From assembly GCA_001000675.1 (NCBI GenBank), contig LCHW01000002.1, forward strand, positions 133,310-167,186: a stretch of DNA of 33,877 nt, given 5' to 3'. Source of the stretch: Candidatus Wolfebacteria bacterium GW2011_GWE2_44_13. GTDB lineage: Bacteria > Patescibacteriota > Minisyncoccia > UBA6257 > UBA9933. The notes below the pieces were generated by a model. It did no database searches and was not told the DNA's origin. It saw nothing but the letters and a program-made list of their open reading frames with translations. Numbering within the stretch: position 1 is the first letter of the stretch; each line of letters starts with the position of its first letter. Positions 1 to 6,683 of this stretch are shown here, in pieces. The position numbers and the translations under genes are program-made.

Positions 1-400
1 AGATGTCATCAACCCAGAGGCACATATCGCAACCATCACCGACAAGAAAACGGAGCTTTCAATAGAAATCACCGTTGAGAAGGGATTGGGATATGTACCG
101 GTCGAGGCTCGCAAGGTTGAAAAATTGCCGGTTGGTGTTATCGCCATCGATGCAATATTCACCCCAGTTACGAACGTAAATTTCGTAGTTGAGAATATGC
201 GCATTGGAGAGCGAACCGACTTCAATCGGGTAAAGCTCACCGTTGAAACAGATGGAAGCATCAAGCCTTCCGTTGCAGTACACAAGGCAGCGAACATCCT
301 TAAGGATCACTTTGCCAAAGTTGCTGAAATGGAAGTAGCCGTAGAAGAAGAATCTTCTGAGGAAGAAGCTCCAGCGCCAAAAAAGAAAGCAAAGAAATAA
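1..400 (+). CDS. rpoA: RNA polymerase alpha subunit, 3' part, no C-terminal domain
   Basis: The first complete codon is at base 2 and the gene enters from the left edge. The frame reads into NPEAHIATITDKK, then a stretch with VNFVVENMRIG, DFNRVKLTVETDGSIKP and AVHKAANILKDHF, which is the end of the alpha N-terminal (assembly) domain. In most bacteria a linker and a helical C-terminal domain of about 80 residues follow; it binds UP elements and activators. Here the protein stops about 30 residues after ILKDHF with an acidic stretch and then a lysine-rich end (PKKKAKK). rplQ starts 9 bases after the stop, the usual rpoA-rplQ order, so there is no room for a displaced C-terminal domain. The assignment is firm; the missing domain is read directly. 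Confidence 0.93.
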   Translation, partial: DVINPEAHIATITDKKTELSIEITVEKGLGYVPVEARKVEKLPVGVIAIDAIFTPVTNVNFVVENMRIGERTDFNRVKLTVETDGSIKPSVAVHKAANILKDHFAKVAEMEVAVEEESSEEEAPAPKKKAKK

Positions 401-409
401 TTCAAACGT

Positions 410-763
410 ATGAAACACCTTAGTAAAGGAAGAAAATTCCATAGGAAGACGGGGCAGCGCTCGGCACTCATGAAGACCCTTGCGAACAACTTGATCTTGA
501 CGGAGTCCATTACCACTACCGAGGCAAAAGCAAAAGAGCTTAAGCCGGAAGTAGAGAAGATGGTAACCCTCGCAAAGAATCAGGATACAGCAAGCTTACG
601 CTTGCTCATTGCAAGACTTCCAAAGAAAGCTGCAGAAAAGATGTTCTACGAAGTTGCGCCTAAATTTAAGACGCGACCAGGAGGATATCTTCGCGTAGTG
701 AAAGCGGCGGAAGCGCGTATGCGAGACGGATCAGCGATGGCAACCATCGAATTCGTTTCCTGA
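410..763 (+). CDS. rplQ: Large ribosomal subunit protein bL17
   Basis: This 117-residue protein begins MKHLSKGRKFHRKTGQRSAL, the typical bL17 N-terminus, and continues with ITTTEAKAKELKPEVEKM and a C-terminal GGYLRVVKAAEARMRDGSAM motif. Its length matches short bacterial L17 (about 116-130 residues). It starts 9 bases after rpoA with no Shine-Dalgarno sequence, so it is presumably read from the rpoA transcript. It stops with TGA. L17 sits on the large subunit near the exit tunnel. Confidence 0.97.
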   Translation: MKHLSKGRKFHRKTGQRSALMKTLANNLILTESITTTEAKAKELKPEVEKMVTLAKNQDTASLRLLIARLPKKAAEKMFYEVAPKFKTRPGGYLRVVKAAEARMRDGSAMATIEFVS

Positions 764-791
764 CGCCTGCTATAGCTTTAGCGAAAGCAGG

Positions 792-821
792 TTGACGAAC
801 AAGCTGAAAATACTATATATT
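792..821 (+). promoter_or_regulatory. Candidate promoter upstream of tuf
   Basis: TTGACG (792-797) is followed by AT-rich boxes at 814-821 (TATATA after 16 bases, TATATT after 18). It lies about 105 bases before the tuf ATG, so the transcript would have a leader of roughly 100 bases with no SD. A weak hairpin (CCTGCT ... AGCAGG, 766-791) lies just before it and may end the rpoA-rplQ transcript, but no T-run follows. Confidence 0.4.
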
Positions 822-926
822 TAACAAGTCGATTAATAAAAAAATCGAATATGAAATATGGAGTTTGGGCCATTTTAAACAAATGCCTCATGCTCTATCG
901 TTCATATTCAAAACTTATACACACGT

Positions 927-2123
927 ATGGCAAACGAAAAATTTGAACGAACCAAGCCTCACGTCAATATCGGAACTATCGGTCACGTTGACCACGGTAA
1001 GACCACATTGACTGCAGCTATCACAAACGCCTTGTTCCTCAAGGGTTTGACAAAGAAGCGAGAGAACGTCGACCAGATCGACAATGCTCCAGAAGAAAAA
1101 GCTCGTGGAATCACGATTGCTTTGCACCACTCTGAATATGAGTCAGAAAAGCGTCACTATGCACACATCGACGCTCCTGGACACGCAGACTACATCAAGA
1201 ACATGATCACGGGTGCTGCGCAGATGGACGGTGCAATTTTGGTAGTATCTGCAACTGATGGTCCTATGCCACAGACACGAGAGCACATATTGTTGGCACG
1301 TCAGGTTGGCGTTCCTTCAATCGTAGTATTCTTGAACAAGTGCGACATGGTTGATGATACTGAATTGATCGACCTCGTAGAAGCTGAAGTTCGAGAATTG
1401 CTCAAGAAGTACGGTTTCCCTGGAGATGAGACCCCGATTATTCGTGGTTCTGCATTGAAGGCAGGAGAAGCAACCTCTGCTGAAGATCCAGCATTGCTCC
1501 CAATTCTTGAATTGGTAAAGGCATGTGACGAATACATCCCAGAGCCAGTTCGCGCAACCGATAAGCCGTTCCTTATGCCAGTTGAAGACATCTTCTCAAT
1601 CGAAGGTCGTGGAACTGTTGTAACCGGACGCATCGAGCGCGGAGTACTCAAGGTAAACGAAGAAATCGAAGTTGTCGGTATCCGACCAACTGCGAAGACC
1701 GTTGTTACTGGTATCGAAATGTTCAACAAATTGTTGGATTCCGGTATGGCAGGAGATAACGTTGGTTTGCTCTTGCGTGGTTTGAAGAAGGAAGACGTAG
1801 AGCGAGGACAGGTGCTTGCAAAGCCAGGAAGCGTAACACCGCATACTGAGTTTGAAGCAGAAGTACTTATCCTTACCAAGGAAGAAGGAGGACGACACAC
1901 CCCATTCTTCAAGGGCTATAAGCCACAGTTCTATATCCGCACCACTGACGTGACCGGAGAAGTAGAGCTTCCGGCTGGAATGGAAATGGTTATGCCAGGT
2001 GACACAGTTACCTTCATAGTCAAGCTCATTGCCCCTGTAGCATTGGAAGACCAGACACGTTTTGCTATCCGAGAGGGTGGACGAACGGTTGGAGCGGGTG
2101 TTGTAACCAAGATCATCAAATAA
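927..2123 (+). CDS. tuf: Elongation factor Tu
   Basis: This 398-residue GTPase delivers aminoacyl-tRNA to the ribosome. The visible G motifs are GHVDHGKT (residues 19-26), RGIT of switch I (60-63), DAPG (82-85), NKCD (137-140) and SALKA. Domain 2 ([18 protein letters not shown]-like) and domain 3 ([16 protein letters not shown]) are complete to the end ([10 protein letters not shown]). Two things are unusual. Residue 83 is Ala where most EF-Tu have Cys (DCPGH), and switch I continues ALHHSEY instead of the common NTSHVEY. It has no SD and is the only tuf copy in the window. It is followed by a long imperfect palindrome and then rpsJ. Confidence 0.99.
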   Translation: MANEKFERTKPHVNIGTIGHVDHGKTTLTAAITNALFLKGLTKKRENVDQIDNAPEEKARGITIALHHSEYESEKRHYAHIDAPGHADYIKNMITGAAQMDGAILVVSATDGPMPQTREHILLARQVGVPSIVVFLNKCDMVDDTELIDLVEAEVRELLKKYGFPGDETPIIRGSALKAGEATSAEDPALLPILELVKACDEYIPEPVRATDKPFLMPVEDIFSIEGRGTVVTGRIERGVLKVNEEIEVVGIRPTAKTVVTGIEMFNKLLDSGMAGDNVGLLLRGLKKEDVERGQVLAKPGSVTPHTEFEAEVLILTKEEGGRHTPFFKGYKPQFYIRTTDVTGEVELPAGMEMVMPGDTVTFIVKLIAPVALEDQTRFAIREGGRTVGAGVVTKIIK

Positions 2124-2133
2124 AATAGAACAC

Positions 2134-2241
2134 GCACATTCGGTGGATTGCTTCGTTACGGGGCCCAATCGATTCGGTCGCAGTACTTCTGTACAGCTTC
2201 CTCGTCGATTCTCCCGTGCCTCGCACTCCATTCGAATGTGC
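2134..2241. repeat. 108-base imperfect palindrome between tuf and rpsJ
   Basis: The ends pair perfectly (GCACATTCG at 2134-2142 with CGAATGTGC at 2233-2241). Nested paired blocks follow inward: ACGGG (2158-2162) with CCCGT (2213-2217), AATCGA (2167-2172) with TCGATT (2205-2210), and GTAC-TTCT-GTAC at the tip (2183-2194). No T-run follows, so it is not a plain terminator. It could be a structured RNA in the tuf-rpsJ transcript or a decayed palindromic mobile element. Confidence 0.7.
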
Positions 2242-2293
2242 AAGTTCTGTCTAGAAAAACAAAAAGCGATTATTCATATAAAGTATTTTGACA

Positions 2294-2620
2294 ATGGCCA
2301 AGAAAGAAGAAGCACAATCTAAATTGCGATTACGCGTACGATCGTACGATCACAAGCTTATCGATAACTCGATCAAGCAGATCGTTGATACGGCGGTTCG
2401 AAACGGGGCAGAAATCGTTGGACCAATTCCGTTGCCGACTGAGTTTAAGCGGTACACGGTAAACCGTTCAACATTCGTCCATAAGACTGCGCGTGAGCAG
2501 TTCGAATTGCGAGTTCACAACCGAATCATTGACATCGTTAACCCGAGTCAGAAGATCATCGAGTCGTTGAGCTCTCTCAATCTCCCTTCTGGGGTAGATA
2601 TCGAGATCAAAATGAAATAA
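2294..2620 (+). CDS. rpsJ: Small ribosomal subunit protein uS10
   Basis: This 108-residue protein has the S10 motifs LRLRVRSYDHKLIDNS, VGPIPLPTEFKRYTVNRS and KTAREQFELRVHNRIIDI. The ATG at 2294 is chosen because it gives the normal S10 N-terminus; an in-frame TTG two codons upstream has no support. There is no SD. tuf followed by rpsJ is the classical junction of the str and S10 operons, but here rplC does not follow: a terminator (2670-2693) and an unrelated NUDIX gene come next. uS10 is also NusJ in antitermination complexes. Confidence 0.97.
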   Translation: MAKKEEAQSKLRLRVRSYDHKLIDNSIKQIVDTAVRNGAEIVGPIPLPTEFKRYTVNRSTFVHKTAREQFELRVHNRIIDIVNPSQKIIESLSSLNLPSGVDIEIKMK

Positions 2621-2669
2621 AGTCAGTAGGTTCTTTACGAACTTATTGATACAGTTTAATCGCTCAAAA

Positions 2670-2693
2670 ACACCGGCCTTAGCCGGTGTTTTT
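2670..2693 (+). terminator. Rho-independent terminator after rpsJ
   Basis: ACACCGGC (2670-2677) pairs with GCCGGTGT (2682-2689) around a CTTA loop, followed by a T-run. Confidence 0.88.
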
Positions 2694-2723
2694 GTTTATA
2701 TTGGAAAACCCATATTCCTGAAT

Positions 2724-2751
2724 TGTCATTCCCGCGGAGGCGGGAATCCAG
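2724..2751 (+). repeat. Short palindromic repeat (REP-like), copy 1
   Basis: The unit starts TGTCATTCCCGCG and ends CGGGAATCCAG, with CCCGC/GCGGG arms. It is one of five copies in this window (also 9228, 31412, 32526 and, inverted, 33354). All are intergenic. Confidence 0.9.
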
Positions 2752-2837
2752 TATTCGCTAATAAGCTAAAAAGCTTCCTGTCTATCGAGCTCGCCATGTT
2801 TGTATATCGCAGACAACTGTGTTATAGTACAACCAAT

Positions 2838-3566
2838 ATGCGAGAAATTTCCGCGGGTATCATAGCATACCGAAAAACTGCGGAGGGCCCTCGTTTTCTA
2901 ATTTTATATCACGGACACAACTATTGGAATTTCCCAAAAGGGAAAATTGAAAGCGAAGAAAAAAGCTTCCAAACAGCGGTTCGAGAAGTAAGGGAAGAAA
3001 CGGGCCTTACGCGAAATGATCTTCGATTTGATGAAAGCTTCAAAACGTCGGAGAACTTCACATTCTGGAGGAATAAGGAAAAGATCTATAAAACGATCGT
3101 TTTTTATCTTGCTGAAACAACTCAGCAACGTATAAAGTTACCGGAGCAAACCGATGCAGAAGGGGAGAAGCATGAAGGATACGGATGGTTTACCTACAAA
3201 GAAGCATTGAAAGTCCTCGTGAAGGAAGATAGCCAACGCGTACTAAAGCAGGCGCATAATTTCTTGCGCAATTTAGAGGGAATTAAAACTGGTGTTGCCG
3301 TGCGACGTCCTCGTCCGCAACGCCCTCCAATGCGACAGCCAGAGCGAGCTCCGCTTGGACAAGTAAGGCCGCAGAGCGCCGCAGAAAGGCCGGCAGGACA
3401 AGTACAAACACCGCGACCACAACAACCCCAGCATGGGCAGCGAAGCCCCTTTCAGCGACGTCCGCAGCCATTTAGAGGGCAACCAGGGACACAACAACGA
3501 AGACCACAACCAAATCATCGACAACCGCAACCAACACGCCCTGCATCGCAACAAACCGGCATATAA
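2838..3566 (+). CDS. NUDIX hydrolase with Arg/Pro/Gln-rich tail
   Basis: The 242-residue product has two parts. Residues 1 to about 150 form a NUDIX domain. Its Nudix box (GX5EX7REUXEEXGU) runs GKIESEEKSF then QTAVREVREETGL and holds the metal-binding glutamates. The close context (GIIAYRK, ILYHGHNYWNFPKGK) resembles diadenosine-polyphosphate or nucleoside-triphosphate hydrolases (MutT/Ap4A type), but the substrate cannot be read. Residues from about 155 on are low-complexity and rich in R, P and Q, probably disordered and strongly basic, a composition often linked to RNA or ribosome binding. The ATG at 2838 is chosen because TATAGT ends 9 bases before it; a longer frame from 2646 would translate the REP repeat. 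The stop codon lies inside the terminator hairpin. Confidence 0.9.
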   Translation: MREISAGIIAYRKTAEGPRFLILYHGHNYWNFPKGKIESEEKSFQTAVREVREETGLTRNDLRFDESFKTSENFTFWRNKEKIYKTIVFYLAETTQQRIKLPEQTDAEGEKHEGYGWFTYKEALKVLVKEDSQRVLKQAHNFLRNLEGIKTGVAVRRPRPQRPPMRQPERAPLGQVRPQSAAERPAGQVQTPRPQQPQHGQRSPFQRRPQPFRGQPGTQQRRPQPNHRQPQPTRPASQQTGI

Positions 3567-3579
3567 TGTGCCGGTTTTT
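3554..3579 (+). terminator. Terminator overlapping the NUDIX stop codon
   Basis: AACCGGCA (3554-3561) pairs with TGCCGGTT (3569-3576) and a T-run follows. The TAA stop of the NUDIX gene lies in the loop. Confidence 0.85.
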
Positions 3580-3585
3580 GTTGGC

Positions 3586-3628
3586 TTGACATTTTATATA
3601 CAATAGTGTATAAAATAATCAGCTGTTT
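3586..3628 (+). promoter_or_regulatory. Cassette-type promoter of the gene at 3666
   Basis: TTGACA (3586-3591), 17-base spacer, TATAAA (3609-3614), then ATAATC and the element AGCTGTTT (3621-3628) about where transcription should start. The layout is shared with promoters at 4307, 7480, 9771, 10271 and 10772. A second stretch resembling the -10 region (GGTATTAATAAATAG, 3629-3643) follows. Confidence 0.8.
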
Positions 3629-3665
3629 GGTATTAATAAATAGAGGAAGAGAAGGAGAAACGAGA

Positions 3666-4256
3666 ATGGAAAGCAAAAGGAATGTGCGGCTGAGCGCAGT
3701 AGCGCTTATGGTGGTGATCGCTATCATCCTGGTGGGCGCATTTGCAGATGGATATCTGTTAACTGCGATAATCGGCGCAGCGATTGCCGTGATTATCACC
3801 GGACTAATGCGAGGGGTTAAAAAACGCAGAGAGGGAGACCTTCGCTTTCGCAGAGAGGAAGACCGGCGCCAGCAGGCGGAGGCACTCAAGGAATGTATCT
3901 TGGGGATTGCCTTAGGGGCGCTTGTTGCTGAGGCGAAACAAAATATCTCCGCGAACAAACTCTCAAGCGGCGAAGCGGCTGATGGAGTAAGCCGGATTCG
4001 TGTTAAGCAAGTCGGCGACTCCATCTTCGCCTACATGGAAGACGGGAGAAGTTCACTCGCTCTTGCTGTGGGCGGGCGAGGGCATTACGTCCTGCAATTT
4101 GCTGTACGGGAAAAAGACGGGCAGATAGAAATCGAGGTGAATACTGCCTCATACACTGTCCCGTCGGAATATTTTAATGGCAGCCAATACCATTTGGCAA
4201 TTATGGAGGGTGTTCACCACGTGCACTTCTTCCGCCTTTTCCCCGAACCCTCCTAA
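3666..4256 (+). CDS. Two-helix membrane protein of unknown function (paralog 1)
   Basis: I do not recognise this 196-residue protein. Two adjacent hydrophobic segments (about residues 9-27 and 31-48) form a hairpin in the membrane. A basic, charged helical stretch follows (KKRREG, RFRREEDRRQQAEALKE), then a predicted alpha/beta C-terminal domain containing VGDSIFAYMEDG. The start at 3666 is chosen because AAGGAG lies just upstream; the longer frame from 3606 begins inside the promoter region. It is a one-gene unit with its own cassette promoter and a terminator at 4270. The next gene has the same plan, including IEDSIIAYSKDD at the matching position, so the two are tandem paralogs. The soluble part probably faces the cytoplasm by the positive-inside rule. 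Confidence 0.8.
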   Translation: MESKRNVRLSAVALMVVIAIILVGAFADGYLLTAIIGAAIAVIITGLMRGVKKRREGDLRFRREEDRRQQAEALKECILGIALGALVAEAKQNISANKLSSGEAADGVSRIRVKQVGDSIFAYMEDGRSSLALAVGGRGHYVLQFAVREKDGQIEIEVNTASYTVPSEYFNGSQYHLAIMEGVHHVHFFRLFPEPS

Positions 4257-4269
4257 GCGAACAGGAGTA

Positions 4270-4296
4270 GGCCGCCTCTCGAAGGCGGCCTTTTTT
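4270..4296 (+). terminator. Terminator after the first two-helix protein gene
   Basis: GGCCGCC (4270-4276) pairs with GGCGGCC (4284-4290) and is followed by six T. The next promoter's TTGACA begins only 11 bases later. Confidence 0.9.
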
Positions 4297-4306
4297 ACGA
4301 AAAAAG

Positions 4307-4349
4307 TTGACATGACGGGTAAAATAAATTATTACATAAGTAGCTGTTT
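4307..4349 (+). promoter_or_regulatory. Cassette-type promoter of the gene at 4375
   Basis: TTGACA (4307-4312), 17-base spacer, TATTAC (4330-4335), then ATAAGT and AGCTGTTT (4342-4349), identical to the start-site element of the previous cassette. Confidence 0.78.
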
Positions 4350-4374
4350 ATTTTATCAAGCGAAGGAGATAGCG

Positions 4375-5001
4375 ATGAAGAGTGCTGAAGTGAAAACGTG
4401 GAGAATTATCGGTCTCGTTATATTGTTCAGCGGGAGTGGCATACTGGCAGGAATTGGCATGGGGATTGGATTCATACAGGAGTATTCGATAATCATCTTC
4501 TATGCGATGTTTGCAGTGTCGATGGCTGTCGGAATTGCCATAGCCGTCAGGGCTAATCTTAAGGGCAGTAAAAAGCCGTTGAAGAATCGCGCTGCCGAAG
4601 CGAAGGAGGTGGAATTTCAACGGCGAGAGGCACTGCGGGATGAGTTTTTACCTATTGCGCATAGTATGCTCACACACGTCGCTGCAGAAAATTTCGAGCG
4701 AACCAAGCGCCGTGCCAGTGTCGTAGCCGAAGACGTACAGGCCGTGACCGTCCAAAGAATAGAGGATTCAATTATCGCCTATAGCAAAGATGACTTAGGT
4801 CCCGATACTGTGCTTTCTGGCGTACATGGGCGGCCGGTATTATTAATGTCCGTGCGACCAGAGGAAGAGGAGGGGAGAGGGATCGAAGTGTTCCTCGGTG
4901 GATATGAAAATGACCCGATGTTCTTTTCTATCTATCATCGTTGGGATGCGCTGAAGGTTGCGACTGAGTATCTCGAGAAGTTCGATCTTCTAGAAACCTA
5001 G
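4375..5001 (+). CDS. Two-helix membrane protein of unknown function (paralog 2)
   Basis: This 208-residue protein is of unrecognised function and paralogous to its upstream neighbour. Hydrophobic segments lie at about residues 10-32 (glycine-rich, GSGILAGIGMGIGF) and 37-58. A charged helical region follows with QRREALRDEF, matching the QAEALKEC region of the first copy, then a C-terminal domain with IEDSIIAYSKDD and an acidic patch (RPEEEEGRG). The start at 4375 follows GAAGGAG with good spacing; the longer frame from 4177 would run through the previous gene's end and terminator. It stops with TAG. It has its own promoter and terminator, so the tandem pair is not co-transcribed by design. Confidence 0.8.
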   Translation: MKSAEVKTWRIIGLVILFSGSGILAGIGMGIGFIQEYSIIIFYAMFAVSMAVGIAIAVRANLKGSKKPLKNRAAEAKEVEFQRREALRDEFLPIAHSMLTHVAAENFERTKRRASVVAEDVQAVTVQRIEDSIIAYSKDDLGPDTVLSGVHGRPVLLMSVRPEEEEGRGIEVFLGGYENDPMFFSIYHRWDALKVATEYLEKFDLLET

Positions 5002-5016
5002 CAGTAAGGAAAACAA

Positions 5017-5042
5017 GGGCCGTCATACGACGGCCCTTTTTT
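5017..5042 (+). terminator. Terminator after the second two-helix protein gene
   Basis: GGGCCGTC (5017-5024) pairs with GACGGCCC (5029-5036), then six T. Confidence 0.92.
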
Positions 5043-5059
5043 GTATTTAGGATAGGGCT

Positions 5060-5084
5060 AAAAAACCGCCTTTCGGCGGTTTTT
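5060..5084 (-). terminator. Terminator of the infC-rpmI-rplT operon
   Basis: ACCGCC (5065-5070) pairs with GGCGGT (5075-5080) with a TTTC loop. Flanking A and T runs make it usable from both sides; it lies just past the rplT stop codon. Confidence 0.88.
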
Positions 5085-5088
5085 ATAC

Positions 5089-5433
5089 TTATTTTGCTTT
5101 GTTTACAATCTGTGCAAATGTATTCGGTGCGGTCTTTGCAATTTCCGAGAGAACCTTTCGATCCAACTGGATGTTTGCCTTGTTAAGACCATCAATGAAC
5201 TTGCCATAGGTAGTTCCTAATGCGCGAACAGCTGCGTTGATCTGAACAACCCAAAGGGCTCGGTAATCTCGCTTTTTCTGCTTGCGTCCTTGGAAAGCGT
5301 GACTCCAAGCGTGAAGCAAAGCTTCCTTAGCTGCACGTTCTTTGGTCTTGCGTCCCCATTTGAATCCCTTCACATAGGTAAGCAGCTTTTCTCGTTTTTT
5401 GTGGGCGGTAACGCCTCGTTTTACTCGTGTCAT
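5089..5433 (-). CDS. rplT: Large ribosomal subunit protein bL20
   Basis: This 114-residue bL20 starts MTRVKRGVTAHKKREKLL and contains KGFKWGRKTKERAAKEALLHAW, RKQKKRDYRALWVVQINAAVR and DRKVLSEIAKTAPNTF, all in the family order. bL20 binds 23S rRNA early in 50S assembly and in several bacteria represses its own operon by binding the mRNA. It is the last gene of infC-rpmI-rplT. The 69 bases between rpmI and rplT contain an inverted repeat that could be such an operator. No SD is visible. Confidence 0.98.
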   Translation of the reverse strand: MTRVKRGVTAHKKREKLLTYVKGFKWGRKTKERAAKEALLHAWSHAFQGRKQKKRDYRALWVVQINAAVRALGTTYGKFIDGLNKANIQLDRKVLSEIAKTAPNTFAQIVNKAK

Positions 5434-5447
5434 GTTTCTGAATGGTA

Positions 5448-5499
5448 TATATGTTTCGCTAGGGGAGAGCTACCGGGCGCTACCTTTGTGAAACATATA
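5448..5499 (-). promoter_or_regulatory. Inverted repeat between rpmI and rplT, candidate L20 operator
   Basis: Perfect 10-base arms TATATGTTTC (5448-5457) and GAAACATATA (5490-5499) enclose 32 bases, placed 14 bases before the rplT start on the minus strand. bL20 autoregulation is established in Escherichia coli and Bacillus, but this particular structure matches nothing I can name; the role is inferred. Confidence 0.5.
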
Positions 5500-5502
5500 G
5501 AA

Positions 5503-5673
5503 TTACATATTTTGTTTGATCAATGATGCTGCGCCTCCGAGGATTCGCATATTTGCCTTGCGGCGCATTTGGTTTGAGCTTTTGCGCGATCGGTTGTGTC
5601 CGAGGCCCATTGCTCTGTGGAGAACTTTACCGGTTGGGGTAATTCTCAATCGCTTTGAGATAGTCTTTTTCAT
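5503..5673 (-). CDS. rpmI: Large ribosomal subunit protein bL35
   Basis: This 56-residue protein is short for bL35 (about 64). It reads MKKTISKRLRITPTGKVL, then RAMGLGHNRSRKSSNQ, RRKANM and a C-terminal ASLIKQNM; the basic TPTGKVLHR and HxxxRKSS features fit L35. The start at 5673 is chosen over an in-frame upstream ATG at 5703 because the intervening residues are not part of the family. Its place between infC and rplT is the conserved order. Confidence 0.9.
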   Translation of the reverse strand: MKKTISKRLRITPTGKVLHRAMGLGHNRSRKSSNQMRRKANMRILGGAASLIKQNM

Positions 5674-5793
5674 GCCAGTGTTATTTATAAACGCAGTGAA
5701 CAATGGCCAGCATTGAGCACCCCGCCGCCGTTAGCTTTTCGTAGCTACGTTAGTTTAGTATTTATATCAGATATAATTTCGTTTTTCAATCCC

Positions 5794-6300
5794 TTACTTC
5801 TTGGTAATTTGCGTCAGAAGCCCTCTGCCGCCAAATTTAGGCGGAACGATGATTTTGTACTCAAAGGTGATCATACCAAGGAATTCGTTCAGCCGTTGCT
5901 GAGCCCACTCCCTGTTGTACTTCTCACGTCCTTTAAGCACAAGCATAATCTCTACCTTGTGGCCATCGTTCACGAATTTATCGATCTGTTTGATCTTTAT
6001 TTCCATGTCGTTTTTGGCCGCGCGAGCGCCGAATCTGATTTGCTTCAGCTCGCTCGTCTTTTGCAAGGCGCGCTGCTTCTTCATTTCCTTCTCTCGCTGG
6101 TACCGGAACTTGTCGTAATCAATGATTTTTGCGACAGGTGGTTTTGCGTTAGGAGCTATCTCAATAAGGTCAAGCTCTTTCTCGCTCGCAATGCGAAGCG
6201 CTTCCGTTAGAGAGAATATACCGAGAAATTCTCCTTGTTCGTCAACGACGCGCAATTCCGGTGATTTAATTTGATGATTGAGTCGAAGGGGTTGTTCCAA
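5794..6300 (-). CDS. infC: Translation initiation factor IF-3, UUG start
   Basis: This 168-residue IF-3 is complete. The N-terminal domain has LNHQIKSPELRVVDEQGEFLG and SLTEALRIASEKELDLIEIAPNAKPPVAKIIDYDKF; a lysine-rich linker (KEMKKQRALQK) follows, then the C-terminal domain (KQIRFGARAAKNDMEIK, VMLVLKGRE-like, FEYKIIVPPKFGGRG). The only possible start is TTG at 6300: a TAA lies five codons upstream in the same frame and no ATG or GTG intervenes. IF-3 rejects non-standard starts, and a rare start on infC is a classic autoregulation device (AUU in E. coli). No SD precedes it. It opens the infC-rpmI-rplT operon and lies just past the tmRNA 3' end. Confidence 0.96.
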   Translation of the reverse strand: MEQPLRLNHQIKSPELRVVDEQGEFLGIFSLTEALRIASEKELDLIEIAPNAKPPVAKIIDYDKFRYQREKEMKKQRALQKTSELKQIRFGARAAKNDMEIKIKQIDKFVNDGHKVEIMLVLKGREKYNREWAQQRLNEFLGMITFEYKIIVPPKFGGRGLLTQITKK

Positions 6301-6332
6301 AGCGGTGCTTGGTTAATGGATGAATAATAATG

Positions 6333-6671
6333 TGGAGATGAGGAGAATTGAACTCCCGTCCAAAAGAAGTATTGAAGAACATCTACAGACATAGTCGGGT
6401 TGTTGTAAAACAGAAGCAGAAAATCCGACGAATCGCCTCTGAGTTTGCCGATTTGAATCTCGCTGAGAAACCTACGGCACGGGTTCTAAGCCAGCTTGAG
6501 TGTTGATGCCGCGTTCACTCTACAAGCTTCGAGTGAGGCGACACTGCATTACGCGAAAGCGAACGCAGGAACTGCTGTTTTGTTGGCAGTTATTGGTTTT
6601 TGCCAAGTTGCGGTGTGGCGACCGGTCTGCAGTTTTTCAATGAACATCTAGTGTCTAAGCCTGCCATCCCC
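6333..6671 (-). ncRNA. ssrA: Transfer-messenger RNA (tmRNA)
   Basis: On the minus strand the 5' end GGGGATG (from 6671) pairs with CATCTCC (6334-6340), forming a 7-bp acceptor stem with A as discriminator (6333). The T-arm reads GGACGGGAGTTCAATTCTCC. The tag reading frame runs from 6587 to 6549 and encodes ANKTAVPAFAFA followed by TAA; it starts with GCC (Ala) and ends in the small hydrophobic residues typical of degradation tags. The terminal CCA is not fully encoded (the genome reads ACAT), so it must be added. The 339-base length is normal for one-piece tmRNA. smpB lies 12 bases upstream on the same strand. Confidence 0.95.
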
Positions 6672-6683
6672 ATACAGAATATA

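Noticed and set aside
1301-1912. Long open frames antisense to tuf
   Set aside because: Codon-shadow frames of a strongly conserved gene; no start signals or family likeness.
2646-2837. N-terminal extension of the NUDIX protein
   Set aside because: It would translate a terminator and a REP-like repeat; TATAGT lies 9 bases before the ATG at 2838, where the domain begins.
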